Assembly: GCA_947447375.1 (NCBI GenBank)
Contig: CANFJB010000009.1
Location: forward strand, 40,283-104,282
Reading direction: 5' to 3'
Length of the DNA stretch: 64,000 bases
DNA from: Bacteroidota bacterium
Lineage (GTDB): Bacteria > Bacteroidota > Bacteroidia > Flavobacteriales > Flavobacteriaceae
This document shows positions 18,081 through 27,193 of the stretch, piece by piece. The notes beneath the pieces were generated by a model, which worked only from the letters and a program-made list of their open reading frames with translations, did not search any database and was not told where the DNA came from. Position 1 is the stretch's first letter. Every line of letters starts with the position of its first letter. The translations under genes and the position numbers were made by a program.

Positions 18081-19199
18081 TCATAAATTTTTTATAAACG
18101 TTTTTCTACGACAAATAATTTTTGGATCGAAGTTTTTCCAAAGTAATTGAATAGCGAGATTGTCGGCTAATTCAGGTGTTCGAATGCAATTTTGAATTCC
18201 TTTTTTGGTGAAAGTGGTATGGTATTCTTTAAATATTATGGCATGAACACCTTTGTTTTGGTAGTCAGGATGCACTCCAATAAGGTAAAACGCAACGTCT
18301 TTACTATTTTTTCTTGCATTTAATAAATGAAACAATCCAAAGGGAAATAATTTACCATTTGCTTTTTGCAAAGCTTCTGAAAAGGAAGGCATTACGATTG
18401 CAAATGCGACTAGATTTCCGTCTTTGTCTTCTACAAATTTGATGTATTCAGGATTGATAAAACTGATGTATTTTTTCTTGAAATAGGCCTTTTGAATGTC
18501 GGTTATTTCAACAAATGAGGCCAATTTCGCATAGGAATAATTGAACAAATCAAACATTTTATCTACGTAAGGTAAAATGTCTTTTGTTTTACTAAAGTTG
18601 AGCGCTTTTAGTTGGTAACGTTTTTTTATAAGCTCTTGTGCTTTATCAAATTGTTCGATCTTAACATTGGAGAATGGAAATTTATGTTCTAAATATTCTT
18701 TTTCTGTTTGAAATCCTAGCTTATCAAAATGTTCGGCATAATAGGGATGGTTGTACCAAGTTATCATGGTTCCTATTTGGTCAAAACCTTCTGTAAGTAC
18801 ACCAACTTTATCTAAATTGGAGAAACCCATTGGACCTTCGATATTATCGAGATTGTTTTTTTTACCCAAATCAACTACTTTTTCAAGTAACGCTTTAGTG
18901 ACTTCTATATCGTCGATTACGTCAAACCAACCAAAACGTACTTTTTTCTTTTGTTGGTTGTTTACCTCATTCCAATTGATAATTGCGGCAATTCGCCCTA
19001 CAATTTCATTGTTTTTATAAGCCAAATAAAAGTAAGCTTCAGCATTTTCAAATGTTGGATTTTTAGTTTTATCAAAGGTTTCTAATTCGTCGGCAATAAT
19101 TGGTGGCACCCAGTATTTATTATCTTTATATAATGAAAATGGGAATTTGATATAATCAGTAAGTTCTTTTTTGGTGATTGCCTCTTTAATTGTAATCAT
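18081..19199 (-). CDS. GNAT-like N-acyltransferase family protein
   Basis: A 372-residue protein without signal peptide or membrane segment. The C-terminal half has the GNAT acyl-CoA-binding strand and loop (YLIGVHPDYQNKGVHAII). The N-terminal part (FPFSLYKDNKYWVPPIIADEL, NIEGPMGFSNLDKVGVL) is shared by a conserved Bacteroidota family usually annotated only as N-acetyltransferase. It faces the SPT-type gene. Because sphingoid and sulfonoid bases need N-acylation, and GNAT-type proteins fill that role in some bacteria, it may acylate the product of that enzyme; this is inference from context. Its start lies just 6 bases after the stop of the upstream barrel gene, so the two are probably one transcript. 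Confidence 0.75.
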   Translation of the reverse strand: MITIKEAITKKELTDYIKFPFSLYKDNKYWVPPIIADELETFDKTKNPTFENAEAYFYLAYKNNEIVGRIAAIINWNEVNNQQKKKVRFGWFDVIDDIEVTKALLEKVVDLGKKNNLDNIEGPMGFSNLDKVGVLTEGFDQIGTMITWYNHPYYAEHFDKLGFQTEKEYLEHKFPFSNVKIEQFDKAQELIKKRYQLKALNFSKTKDILPYVDKMFDLFNYSYAKLASFVEITDIQKAYFKKKYISFINPEYIKFVEDKDGNLVAFAIVMPSFSEALQKANGKLFPFGLFHLLNARKNSKDVAFYLIGVHPDYQNKGVHAIIFKEYHTTFTKKGIQNCIRTPELADNLAIQLLWKNFDPKIICRRKTFIKNL

Positions 19200-19205
19200 A
19201 AACTA

Positions 19206-20162
19206 TTATTTTGGAGCTGGAACTTCGTCAAGACGTTTTTTATCTTTAGATTTATCTTTTCCTTTTTTATCCTTTTTTGATTTTTCTTGTGGAGCTCGAA
19301 GTAATATTTCGGTATAATTTTCATCAAAACGCCAAGATATTCCAAATCCACCCACTAATATTGAAGGAGTATTTTTAAAATTGACACCGATGTTCAAATC
19401 AAGTTGAATATTCTCTTGAATTAAATAAGCAGCACCACCACGAAGTACATTGTCTGCATAAAATTTACTAAGATAACCTTGCGTTTCAATAAAACCAATC
19501 CATTCGGGATTAAATCCTCGAGTTAGTGTTAAAATGTATCCGTAGGAAGGGAATTCGGTTCCTATTTTATCTGCAATAATATTGGTTACAAATACCGATC
19601 TTCCCAATTGATTTTGAGTAATCAACATCGCCTTTGGACTAAATTTTGGGTCAGACGCAAATGAAAATTCATTATTAGTAAGATTCAAATTCATGCCTGC
19701 GTAAATTCCAACTGCTGGGATTAAACTTCTAAACTTGAATTTGTGGTTGTTCTTCCAACTGTAGACATCTATTTTTTCTTCGTAATTTTTATTTGGATCA
19801 TAAATCAAATATTTTGCACCTATTATTGATTGTTTTAGGGCTTTACGATTGTAATTTTCATCAAATCTTATGTAGTTGTCATTTTGATATTGCAAATCTA
19901 TATTGAACTCCAATTGCTCTAAAAACGCTCCGTATCTTAAGTTTAAATCGGTTCCAATTCCTTTAGCTTGGTATTCTAGAAATTCGTGTTTTTCATTTAA
20001 ACCATAAACCCCTAATTCCGCTTGAATTACTGTTTTTCCTACAGAAAATGCCGACATCGATTTACCAGGTCGATTGGAATTGATGACATCGGTATATTGT
20101 GCATTTATATTAGAAAATGAAAAGAAAGTCAATGTAAGTAGTAGTGCAGTAATTCGATTCAT
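19206..20162 (-). CDS. outer-membrane beta-barrel transporter-like protein with Lys-rich tail
   Basis: A 318-residue exported protein. The signal peptide is MNRITALLLTLTFFSFSNINAQ, chosen over an upstream in-frame start. The body begins YTDVINSNRPGKSMSAFSVG and continues in alternating amphipathic strands, as in the phenol MetA-like outer-membrane 'transporter' family. The final 25 or so residues are unusual: a highly basic run KSKKDKKGKDKSKDKKR before DEVPAPK, with no sorting domain. It sits upstream of the GNAT-like gene with a 6-base gap. A link to lipid export is conceivable but unproven. Confidence 0.75.
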   Translation of the reverse strand: MNRITALLLTLTFFSFSNINAQYTDVINSNRPGKSMSAFSVGKTVIQAELGVYGLNEKHEFLEYQAKGIGTDLNLRYGAFLEQLEFNIDLQYQNDNYIRFDENYNRKALKQSIIGAKYLIYDPNKNYEEKIDVYSWKNNHKFKFRSLIPAVGIYAGMNLNLTNNEFSFASDPKFSPKAMLITQNQLGRSVFVTNIIADKIGTEFPSYGYILTLTRGFNPEWIGFIETQGYLSKFYADNVLRGGAAYLIQENIQLDLNIGVNFKNTPSILVGGFGISWRFDENYTEILLRAPQEKSKKDKKGKDKSKDKKRLDEVPAPK

Positions 20163-20286
20163 GGAATTGAGTTTATATATTTTATTCAAATGTACCATAT
20201 TTTATTATTTATTTAAGAATCATATTTTAAAATTCTATCGTAATTTGTAAAATGATTTATTAATTTTGTTCAAAATATTTTTATAG

Positions 20287-20553
20287 ATGGAAATGGCTTC
20301 TTTCGCAGGTTTTATTGAAACTTTATTTTACATATTATTCTTTTATTATGTATTTAAATTTTTGGCACGTTTATTTTTACCGTATATGGTAAAAAAAGTG
20401 GTTGAAAAAGCGGGACAGAATTTTCAACAGCAATATCAAAATCAGCAAAATCAAAATAATACTCAAGATTTTAATCCAGGAAATTCAACCGATTCAAAGC
20501 CTCGTGAAAATAAAAAAGTAGGCGAATATGTTGATTTTGAGGAAATAGAATAA
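20287..20553 (+). CDS. DUF4834 family small membrane protein
   Basis: An 88-residue protein with a single hydrophobic helix (about 8-35, GFIETLFYILFFYYVFKFLARLF), then a Gln/Asn-rich linker (QQQYQNQQNQNNTQ) and a conserved C-terminal KKVGEYVDFEEIE. This matches the DUF4834 family of Bacteroidota, whose function is unknown. It lies 77 bases upstream of the YfhO gene on the same strand and probably belongs to its operon. Confidence 0.85.
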   Translation: MEMASFAGFIETLFYILFFYYVFKFLARLFLPYMVKKVVEKAGQNFQQQYQNQQNQNNTQDFNPGNSTDSKPRENKKVGEYVDFEEIE

Positions 20554-20630
20554 TCACTGTACTATTTGATTTCATAAATTCTAATATGTTTGATTTATTT
20601 TTTACTTTTACAAACATCTAAAATTAAAAA

Positions 20631-23054
20631 ATGAAAAGATTAGAAAGAATTTATCCACACGCAATTGCCGTTTTAGGTTTTATTTTAATTTCCCTTATTT
20701 ATTTTTACCCTGTACTTCAAGGAAAGAAAATTTCCCAATCTGATATAGCGCTTTATACCGGAATGGCAAAAGAGCAAATAGATTTTCGAGCTACTGAAAA
20801 TTCAGAACCTTATTGGACCAATTCAGCTTTTGGAGGTATGCCAACGTATCAATTAGGGGCAAATTACCCGCATGAATACATTAATAAAATTGATAGTACC
20901 TTACGATTTTTACCAAGACCAGCAGATTATTTATTTCTATATTTTCTGGGATTTTATGTACTATTATTAGTTTTAAAAGCTGATCCTTTGAAAGCCTTTT
21001 TTGGTGCCCTCGCTTTTGGATTTTCTACCTATTTAATTATTATTCTAGGTGTTGGTCATAATGCTAAAGCCCACGCTATTGCATACATGCCAATGGTTGT
21101 TGCAGGAATACTGTTGGTTTTTCAACGCCGATTTATTGTTGGAGGATTGTTGACGATGTTTGCAGCAGCACTAGAATTGAATGCCAATCACCCGCAAATG
21201 ACTTATTATTTGCTGTTTTTAATTCTGATAATTACGGTTTATTATAGTTTTAAATATGTAAAAGAGAAAGAATACAAATCCTTGTTTACTGCATTTGGGA
21301 TTTTTGCGATTGCTGGAATTTTAGCTATCGGTGCCAATGCCACTGGTTTATTGGCTACAGCCGAATATACTAAATACAGCACTAGAGGTAAAAGTGAATT
21401 GACATTTAGCCCTGATGGTTCAAAAAGCACCTCCGAAAATGGAATGACACGTGATTATATCACCGAATACAGTTACGGAATTGCAGAAAGTTTCAATTTG
21501 ATTTCACCGCGAATTTTTGGAGGTTCCAATGGAGAAAATATAGGAACCAATACCAATATGTATGAATTCTTAATTGGAAAAAGCGTTCCAGAAGACCAAG
21601 CTAAAGAATTTGTTTCAAGTATGCCTGCGTATTGGGGAGACCAACCTATTGTTGCCGCTCCGGCCTATATTGGTGCGATAGTTTTCTTTCTTTGCTTGAT
21701 CGCATTATTTTTAGATAAACGTAAAATTAAGTATGTTTTTGTTGCTGGAGCAGTTTTTTCACTTTTGCTTTCTTGGGGTAAAAACTTCCCTATATTAACC
21801 GATTTCTTTATTGATACGATCCCATTGTACAACAAGTTTAGAGCGGTTTCTTCTATTCAAGTTATTTTAGAATTGTGTATTCCAGTACTTGCAATTATGG
21901 GATTACAATCGTTTTTCAAAGAAGAAAAAGAACAACAATTAAAAGGACTTTATCTTTCGGGAGGTGTATTTTTTGGAATTATTGCTTTTTTAATTGCAAT
22001 AAAAAGTCAGTTTAGTTTTTCAGGGGGAAGTGACGATTATTATCTTCAAAATTACGGACCTGAGTTTATTAATGCATTAAAGGAAGATAGAAAAAGCCTT
22101 TATTCTGCTGATTTATTGCGATCTGGATTTTTAGTTTTATTGGCGTTTGGGCTGCTTTGGTTTTTTATTAAAAATAAAATTTCAAAATCGACTGCAATTA
22201 TTTTAGTAGGAATCATCATGATTTCCGATTTATTTTTCATTGATAAAAATTATCTAAATTCTAAGAGTTTTGTGTCTCCAAGTGAAGTTGATGTTCCATT
22301 TCAACCTACAGCCTCTGATTTAGAGATTCTTCGTGATACTTCACATTACCGAGTATTTGAGGTAAACGGAAATATGTCAAGTTCTAGAGCTTCCTATTTT
22401 CATCAATCTATAGGTGGGTATAGCGCTGTGAAACCTCGAAGAATGCAACAGTTATTTGATTACCAAATTGCCAAAAACAATATGGAAGTTTTAAACATGT
22501 TGAATACCAAATTCATCATACAAACGGATAAAGAAGGCAAAGAGTTTCCAACTTACAATCCGAATCACAATGGTAATGCTTGGTTTGTTCAAAAGGTGAA
22601 ATTCGTAAATTCTCCCGATGAAGAAATGAAAGCTTTGGATAAATTAGATTCTAAAAATGAAGCGGTCGTGAACCAAAAAGAATTTGGCACACAACTTAAA
22701 ACGAATTCATTTGTTAATGATACTATATCATCTATCAAGTTAATTAGTTACAAGCCAAATCATTTAAAATATGTTTCAAACAATGTTAATCCTGGATTGG
22801 CAGTTTTTTCTGAAATGTATTATGCTGATGGTTGGAACGCTACTATTGATGGTAAAGCAACATCTCATTTCAGAGCCGATTATGCACTTCGAGCGATGGA
22901 AATTCCTGCCGGCAAACACACTATTGAATTCAAGTTTGAGCCTCAAGTGGTTAAAACAGGAAGTACAATCGCTTTAATTAGTTTTATAATGATGATTTTG
23001 TTATTGGGAAGTGCTATTTATTTTGAGAGAAAAAAGCTAAACAGTAAACAATAA
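20631..23054 (+). CDS. YfhO family integral membrane protein
   Basis: An 807-residue polytopic membrane protein with roughly a dozen hydrophobic helices and a large extracytoplasmic C-terminal region before a last helix (STIALISFIMMILLLGSAIYF). The early motifs WTNSAFGGMPTYQLG and GHNAKAHAIAYMPMV are typical of YfhO, a GT-C-fold relative implicated in glycosylation of envelope polymers such as lipoteichoic acid in Firmicutes. The Bacteroidota role is not established. The glycosyltransferase gene starts 5 bases downstream, supporting a joint role in surface-glycan assembly. Confidence 0.88.
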   Translation: MKRLERIYPHAIAVLGFILISLIYFYPVLQGKKISQSDIALYTGMAKEQIDFRATENSEPYWTNSAFGGMPTYQLGANYPHEYINKIDSTLRFLPRPADYLFLYFLGFYVLLLVLKADPLKAFFGALAFGFSTYLIIILGVGHNAKAHAIAYMPMVVAGILLVFQRRFIVGGLLTMFAAALELNANHPQMTYYLLFLILIITVYYSFKYVKEKEYKSLFTAFGIFAIAGILAIGANATGLLATAEYTKYSTRGKSELTFSPDGSKSTSENGMTRDYITEYSYGIAESFNLISPRIFGGSNGENIGTNTNMYEFLIGKSVPEDQAKEFVSSMPAYWGDQPIVAAPAYIGAIVFFLCLIALFLDKRKIKYVFVAGAVFSLLLSWGKNFPILTDFFIDTIPLYNKFRAVSSIQVILELCIPVLAIMGLQSFFKEEKEQQLKGLYLSGGVFFGIIAFLIAIKSQFSFSGGSDDYYLQNYGPEFINALKEDRKSLYSADLLRSGFLVLLAFGLLWFFIKNKISKSTAIILVGIIMISDLFFIDKNYLNSKSFVSPSEVDVPFQPTASDLEILRDTSHYRVFEVNGNMSSSRASYFHQSIGGYSAVKPRRMQQLFDYQIAKNNMEVLNMLNTKFIIQTDKEGKEFPTYNPNHNGNAWFVQKVKFVNSPDEEMKALDKLDSKNEAVVNQKEFGTQLKTNSFVNDTISSIKLISYKPNHLKYVSNNVNPGLAVFSEMYYADGWNATIDGKATSHFRADYALRAMEIPAGKHTIEFKFEPQVVKTGSTIALISFIMMILLLGSAIYFERKKLNSKQ

Positions 23055-23059
23055 AGGAA

Positions 23060-24346
23060 TTGGATAATAATAAACTATTAATTATCACTTACTATTGGCC
23101 ACCAGCTGGAGGGCCGGGAGTTCAGCGTTGGTTAAAATTTGTGAAATATTTACCGGATTTTGGTTATCAGCCAATAGTTTATATACCCGAAAATCCATCT
23201 TATCCAATTTTTGATGAAAACTTACTTTCGGAGGTTTCCAATGATACAATTATTTTAAGAAATAAAATTGTAGAACCCTATCAATGGGCCTCTTTTCTAT
23301 CAAAAAATAAAACTACTAAAATAAGTTCTGGTATTATTCCGAATAAGAAAAAGCAAACAATTTTAGATCAATTATTGCTATGGATTCGAGGAAACATTTT
23401 TATTCCCGATGCAAGAGTATTATGGGTAAAGCCATCAGTAAAATATTTAGAAAAATACATTTCTGAAAATGGAATTACTTCAATTATTACTTCGGGACCA
23501 CCACATAGTTTGCATTTAATTGGATTAGAATTAAAACAAAAATTAAACGTTAGGTGGGTAGCTGACTTTCGTGATCCTTGGACAACAATTGGATACCATA
23601 AAGCACTGAAATTATCTAAATTTGCTTCAAATAAACACAAGCAACTTGAAAATAAAGTGTTGAATACTGCCGATTTGATTTTGGTTACAAGTCCATCAAC
23701 CCGAGCAGAATTTAAACAAATAACACCCAAGCCAATTGAAGTTATTACGAATGGTTATGATGTTGAGAAAATTGGTAATCAGATAGTAGATAAAAAATTC
23801 TCATTAGCTCATATCGGTTCGTTTTTATCGGAAAGAAATCCGAGGATTTTATGGGAGAGTATTTCTGAATTAATAAGAGAAAACCCTTTATTTGCTTCGC
23901 ATTTCCAACTAAAATTGATTGGTGCCGTGAGTCAAGAAGTATTGGATTCAATTGCTTTATTTCAGTTGCAGAATTATGTTCTGAATTTAGGATATGTTTC
24001 TCACGATGAAGCTATTGCGCATCAAAAGAAGTCTCAAGTTTTATTATTAATTGAAATTAATTCAGAAGATACGAAGAGTATTATTCCTGGGAAATTATTC
24101 GAATATATGGTTTCGGAGCGACCTATTATTGGCGTAGGCCCAAAAGGATGCGACTTTGCAGAAATCTTAATAGATACAAATACTGGAGTTTTTGCTAATT
24201 ACTCTGAAAAAGAAAAATTAAAAAATTATATAGCCAATTACTTTAGTTTGTTTTTGGAAGGAAATCTAAAGTCAAATGCGGTAGGTTTGCAAGAATATTC
24301 AAGAAGAAATTTGACTGAAAAATTAGCTAATTTATTGAAAAGGTAA
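23060..24346 (+). CDS. glycosyltransferase, GT4-like (GT-B fold)
   Basis: A 428-residue predicted GT-B glycosyltransferase. The N-terminus LLIITYYWPPAGGPGVQR is the glycine-rich acceptor loop seen in this family. The C-terminal half has HIGSFLSERNPRILWES and PGKLFEYMVSERPIIG, the nucleotide-sugar-binding ExxxE region in modified form. The start is a TTG, preceded by AAAGGA and only 5 bases after the YfhO stop; no ATG fits the conserved N-terminus, so translation is likely coupled to YfhO. The sugar and acceptor are unknown. Confidence 0.85.
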   Translation: MDNNKLLIITYYWPPAGGPGVQRWLKFVKYLPDFGYQPIVYIPENPSYPIFDENLLSEVSNDTIILRNKIVEPYQWASFLSKNKTTKISSGIIPNKKKQTILDQLLLWIRGNIFIPDARVLWVKPSVKYLEKYISENGITSIITSGPPHSLHLIGLELKQKLNVRWVADFRDPWTTIGYHKALKLSKFASNKHKQLENKVLNTADLILVTSPSTRAEFKQITPKPIEVITNGYDVEKIGNQIVDKKFSLAHIGSFLSERNPRILWESISELIRENPLFASHFQLKLIGAVSQEVLDSIALFQLQNYVLNLGYVSHDEAIAHQKKSQVLLLIEINSEDTKSIIPGKLFEYMVSERPIIGVGPKGCDFAEILIDTNTGVFANYSEKEKLKNYIANYFSLFLEGNLKSNAVGLQEYSRRNLTEKLANLLKR

Positions 24347-24446
24347 ACTAGGAATCATCATTTTAACATTTAGATTTTCAAAATAATTTTTTTATAATCG
24401 TATTACTAATTACCTTCGTGCTAAATATTTTGGATTTAATATAACC

Positions 24447-25637
24447 ATGAAAAATATATTTCGTTTTTTTTTACTTGTAATTTTAATTTCATTTTCATCG
24501 CAAACTATTCAAGGACAAGTTTATAACGCTAATTATGCGGCGGTTGTAAACCAATGTTCAAATTCAAATGTCTTGAATAACTTAACCGAATACGAGGCAC
24601 TTGGTGTTAAAAGAAGAGGGACTGTTGCTTTAGACAATACGTTAACTTGGTTAAAAAACAAATACTTAAGTTACGGTTATACAGCAAGTCAAATTACAGA
24701 AGATTCCTACACTTATACTGGTTCTACCGCTGTTTGTAAAAACCTTGTTGTTACAAAAATAGGTACCGTTTATCCAAATAAATTTATAATTATCGATGGT
24801 CATTACGATTCTTTAAATGGTACAGGAACAAATGATAATGGAAGTGGATTGGTTTGTATTTTAGAAGTTGCCAGATTATTACAAAATATACCAACTCAAT
24901 ATTCAATTAAATTCATTAATTTCAGTGGGGAAGAAGATGGTTTATTTGGAAGTCAACATTTTGTTTCAGCAGTAGTAAATGCTACCACACCTAAAATGGA
25001 TATCAAATTGGTTTTTAATCTAGATGAAGTTGGAGGAGTTGCCGGTTTAGTTAATAATACAATTACGTGTGAACATGATATTTCAGCACCAACAACTAAT
25101 AATGCGGCTTCAGATGCTGTTACCAATGAATTGATCACTTGTGTTGGCTTGTATTCGCCATTAAGTACCTTTTTAGATCGTGCTTATTCGTCTGATTATA
25201 TGCCTTTCCAAAGTAATAATGAGGTAATTACCGGTTTCTTTGAAAAAAATGAAACTACTCACAAACATACCACCACTGATTTTCTAATATACATGGATCC
25301 TACCTATAATTACAATGTTGCTAAAGCAGCTATTGGAGCTATGTTGCATTTTGCTGTTGTAGATACTTCTTTGACAAATGAAGAATTTAAATCCGGTTTT
25401 CAAGGCTCAATCTATCCAAATCCTGCAAATGACACCTTATATGTAAATTGTGGAAAATTAGATAGAAACTACTCCTTTAAATTGATAGATTTATTAGGAA
25501 AAACAATTATTACAAAGTCATTTGAAATGGCTAGTCAAAATGAGGCTATTTCAATTTCAGAAATCCCAAAAGGAGTTTACTTGGCAGTAATTGAATCTGA
25601 TGGAAATAAATACACTAAGAAAATTATTATTAACTAA
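24447..25637 (+). CDS. M28 family metallopeptidase, T9SS-secreted
   Basis: A 396-residue secreted zinc aminopeptidase. It has a signal peptide (to about residue 25, ending FSSQTIQGQ). The M28 domain (about 60-310) has zinc ligands visible in DGHYDS, NDNGSG, SGEEDGLFGSQ and NLDEVGG, with a distal histidine in ETTHKHTTTD. A C-terminal type A sorting domain starts at SIYPNPANDTLYVNCG and ends KYTKKIIIN. It probably digests peptides outside the cell. Its stop codon ends one base before the stop of the convergent esterase gene, leaving no room for a terminator between them. Confidence 0.92.
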   Translation: MKNIFRFFLLVILISFSSQTIQGQVYNANYAAVVNQCSNSNVLNNLTEYEALGVKRRGTVALDNTLTWLKNKYLSYGYTASQITEDSYTYTGSTAVCKNLVVTKIGTVYPNKFIIIDGHYDSLNGTGTNDNGSGLVCILEVARLLQNIPTQYSIKFINFSGEEDGLFGSQHFVSAVVNATTPKMDIKLVFNLDEVGGVAGLVNNTITCEHDISAPTTNNAASDAVTNELITCVGLYSPLSTFLDRAYSSDYMPFQSNNEVITGFFEKNETTHKHTTTDFLIYMDPTYNYNVAKAAIGAMLHFAVVDTSLTNEEFKSGFQGSIYPNPANDTLYVNCGKLDRNYSFKLIDLLGKTIITKSFEMASQNEAISISEIPKGVYLAVIESDGNKYTKKIIIN

Positions 25638-25638
25638 T

Positions 25639-27141
25639 TTAGTTTTTAATTAATTTACCAATAGCGTTTTTCCCATCGTAATTCAACTTGATAAAATTCA
25701 ATCCTATTGCAAAGTCGGAAATGTCAATTGTAAATTCCTTACAATTTTGAAATAAGTTTTCCCCAACAATTTTACCTGAGCAATCAAATATTTGGTAATT
25801 TATTTCCGAACTTGTATTTGATAAAGAAACAGTTACATTTTTTTGACTCGGGTTTGGATACAATTTAAATAATGAGTTTGAATTATCAGCTAATCCCATT
25901 GTAGTAAGAGAAATACTTCTGTTTATTTCATCCCAACTTTTATTTAAATTCTCAACATACAAACTAACCGTATAGTTTCCTGTGGTTGCGAAAGTATGCG
26001 TTGGACTTTGTAAATTACTTGTTGTACCATCTCCAAAATCCCAAAACCATGCAGTTGCACCAGTGCTAGTATCCGTAAAATTAACGGTCAATCCATTTAT
26101 TGTTGAAGTGTAATTGGCTGTTGGTTTGTGTTGTTTCCACAAAAAGGAGGTTGATTTATCCAATACAATTGGCCAATAAGAATTTCCACCCGTTCCATTG
26201 CTCCAAGTTCCATTTGAAACGCCATAAAATTCATGTCCAACGCCAGCTACAAAGTAGGTTTCATTATTGATGAAATTCAATGAATTTAATTTATTTTTAA
26301 TTGGATTACTTCCATCAGTTGTTGGCAAAGATGAATATCCAAAAGGGCTTCCGGTATTAAAAGGTACTGTTGTATCAGCTTCACCATGAACTAAAAAAAC
26401 GGGTGTATTATTATTTGAAGTAATTAAATTGGTGTTTTGTATTGCCCCCCATAGTGAAATAACAGCATCTGGCTTTCCATTAAAAGTAAGATTGGTTCCA
26501 ATATCCAAACCACCTAAATCAGGTGCTGTATGTGAAAAAGGAGGCGTGATATTTGAATATTGAATCACACCAGTTTCGGCAGGTTTTTCTGAGATTTGAT
26601 CTAAATAAATACTGTGCAAAGCAATAAAAGCACCAGCGCTACTTCCCACAAAGTAAACTTTATTTGGATCAATACCGTAAGTTGCAGCATTAGCTCTAAA
26701 ATACCTAATTGCAGTTCGGCCATCTTGCAAACCTCTATAAACAGCTCTAGTTGAATGCATTGCAATGTTACTAGTTACATTAAATCCCAATCGGTAATCA
26801 ATTGTTGCTGTTACATACCCTTTTCTAGCAAAATAATCGCAAAAAGCCATCATGTCATCTACATTTTTACTTCCAGAGAAAAATCCACCAGGATGGGCAA
26901 AGATAATTACAGGTCTATTGGTAAAAGTATCTCCCGTTGGTCTATAAATATCCATCACTAAATTTTGAGGTGTTGTGCTGGATTCCACAGTTCCTAATCC
27001 ATCAACAGACGGAGCCGTTCCATAGATTACATTTTGTGTAATTGTAGAGGATGGAAACAGAGTATTGGTGTAACGATAGCGTTGAGAAAATCCCAAAAAG
27101 GGAATAATAAGTGCAATTAATACGAAGTTATTTAGTTTCAT
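25639..27141 (-). CDS. T9SS-secreted carboxylesterase-like alpha/beta hydrolase with PKD domain
   Basis: A 500-residue secreted esterase candidate. A signal peptide (MKLNNFVLIALIIPFLGFSQ) precedes an alpha/beta hydrolase domain (about 60-340) with FAHPGGFFSGS (oxyanion region), nucleophile motif GSSAG, acid in HGEADTTVPF and histidine in GVGHEFYG. A PKD domain follows (about 345-415, WDFGDGTTSNLQSPTHTF), then a type A sorting domain (LYPNPSQKNVTVSLSN to the end). This layout suits a carbohydrate or feruloyl esterase acting on polymers, with PKD as spacer, but the substrate is unknown. Confidence 0.88.
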   Translation of the reverse strand: MKLNNFVLIALIIPFLGFSQRYRYTNTLFPSSTITQNVIYGTAPSVDGLGTVESSTTPQNLVMDIYRPTGDTFTNRPVIIFAHPGGFFSGSKNVDDMMAFCDYFARKGYVTATIDYRLGFNVTSNIAMHSTRAVYRGLQDGRTAIRYFRANAATYGIDPNKVYFVGSSAGAFIALHSIYLDQISEKPAETGVIQYSNITPPFSHTAPDLGGLDIGTNLTFNGKPDAVISLWGAIQNTNLITSNNNTPVFLVHGEADTTVPFNTGSPFGYSSLPTTDGSNPIKNKLNSLNFINNETYFVAGVGHEFYGVSNGTWSNGTGGNSYWPIVLDKSTSFLWKQHKPTANYTSTINGLTVNFTDTSTGATAWFWDFGDGTTSNLQSPTHTFATTGNYTVSLYVENLNKSWDEINRSISLTTMGLADNSNSLFKLYPNPSQKNVTVSLSNTSSEINYQIFDCSGKIVGENLFQNCKEFTIDISDFAIGLNFIKLNYDGKNAIGKLIKN

Positions 27142-27193
27142 TATAATCCAATTTAGGAATTCAAATATACTAAATTTTCAAAACTTGCAAATG

